From assembly GCA_029204225.1 (NCBI GenBank), contig CM055097.1, positions 1,843,414-1,907,413 on the forward strand: a DNA stretch of 64,000 nt. The letters are read 5' to 3'. The stretch's first letter is position 1. The number at the start of each line of letters is the position of its first letter. Positions 63,999-64,000 of this stretch are shown one piece after another. The DNA is from Diphasiastrum complanatum (taxonomy: Eukaryota; Streptophyta; Lycopodiopsida; Lycopodiales; Lycopodiaceae). Both the position numbers and the translations under genes were made by a program. The notes under the pieces are model-generated. The model had not been told where the DNA came from. It saw nothing but the letters and a program-made list of their open reading frames with translations, and ran no database searches.

Positions 63999-64000
63999 GG

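Overview
The window looks like intergenic and transposon-rich nuclear DNA from a land plant with a large genome. The support is spliceosomal introns (GT...AG), Arabidopsis-type telomere-like units (three ACCCTAA), a plant B-class GATA factor, plant Ty1/copia and Ty3/gypsy (chromovirus) retroelements, CACTA-type transposon sequence, and very long CT/GA microsatellites. A seed-free plant such as a fern is my best guess, because of the mixture of a bacterial-type beta-order DNA methyltransferase gene, long dinucleotide tracts and heavy retroelement load. The sequence alone does not prove it.

Layout. 0-3.1 kb: two convergent multi-exon genes or gene remnants of unknown family, one riddled with stops. 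3.8-7.3 kb: copia scrap, a dispersed TATA-containing repeat with a CT tail, degenerate GCATGT repeats and a 101-bp duplication. 8.9-10.9 kb: the only gene that looks intact, a three-exon HANABA TARANU-type GATA transcription factor on the minus strand. 14.2-35.2 kb: nested retrotransposons. These are a copia gag-protease; three copies of one copia LTR family (15.6-16.3, 23.9-25.0 and 30.8-31.9 kb); a chromovirus integrase broken by a repeat insertion; an LTR with a tRNA-Asp primer site followed by gypsy gag and protease; a chromodomain fragment with its LTR; a minus-strand gypsy pol; and a minus-strand copia element whose integrase/RT junction is replaced by a CT tract. 35.6-42 kb: foldback elements, GA-microsatellite tandem units, a CACTA-type fragment and a broken histone H3-like reading frame.

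42.1-57.7 kb: copia territory dominated by an LTR-internal-LTR-internal-LTR tandem array (43168-53740). Its repeat length is 4891 bp and its middle LTR is a left/right mosaic of the outer two, as expected from unequal crossing-over. 58.2-60.8 kb: a gypsy gag-protease interrupted by a copia LTR. 61.2-64.0 kb: a multi-exon, damaged gene encoding a DNA methyltransferase of the N4-cytosine/N6-adenine type, running off or starting at the right edge.

Functionally there is no operon-like co-operation. The coherent units are the GATA gene, the retroelements, and the methyltransferase gene. The most unusual items are the methyltransferase remnant, the GATA factor carrying both an N-terminal HAN-type motif and a C-terminal LLM-type motif, the mosaic LTR array, and the histone H3-like pseudogene. 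Stop codons in the spliced remnants are all compatible with C-to-T change, two of them at exon ends where CAG|GT is expected.
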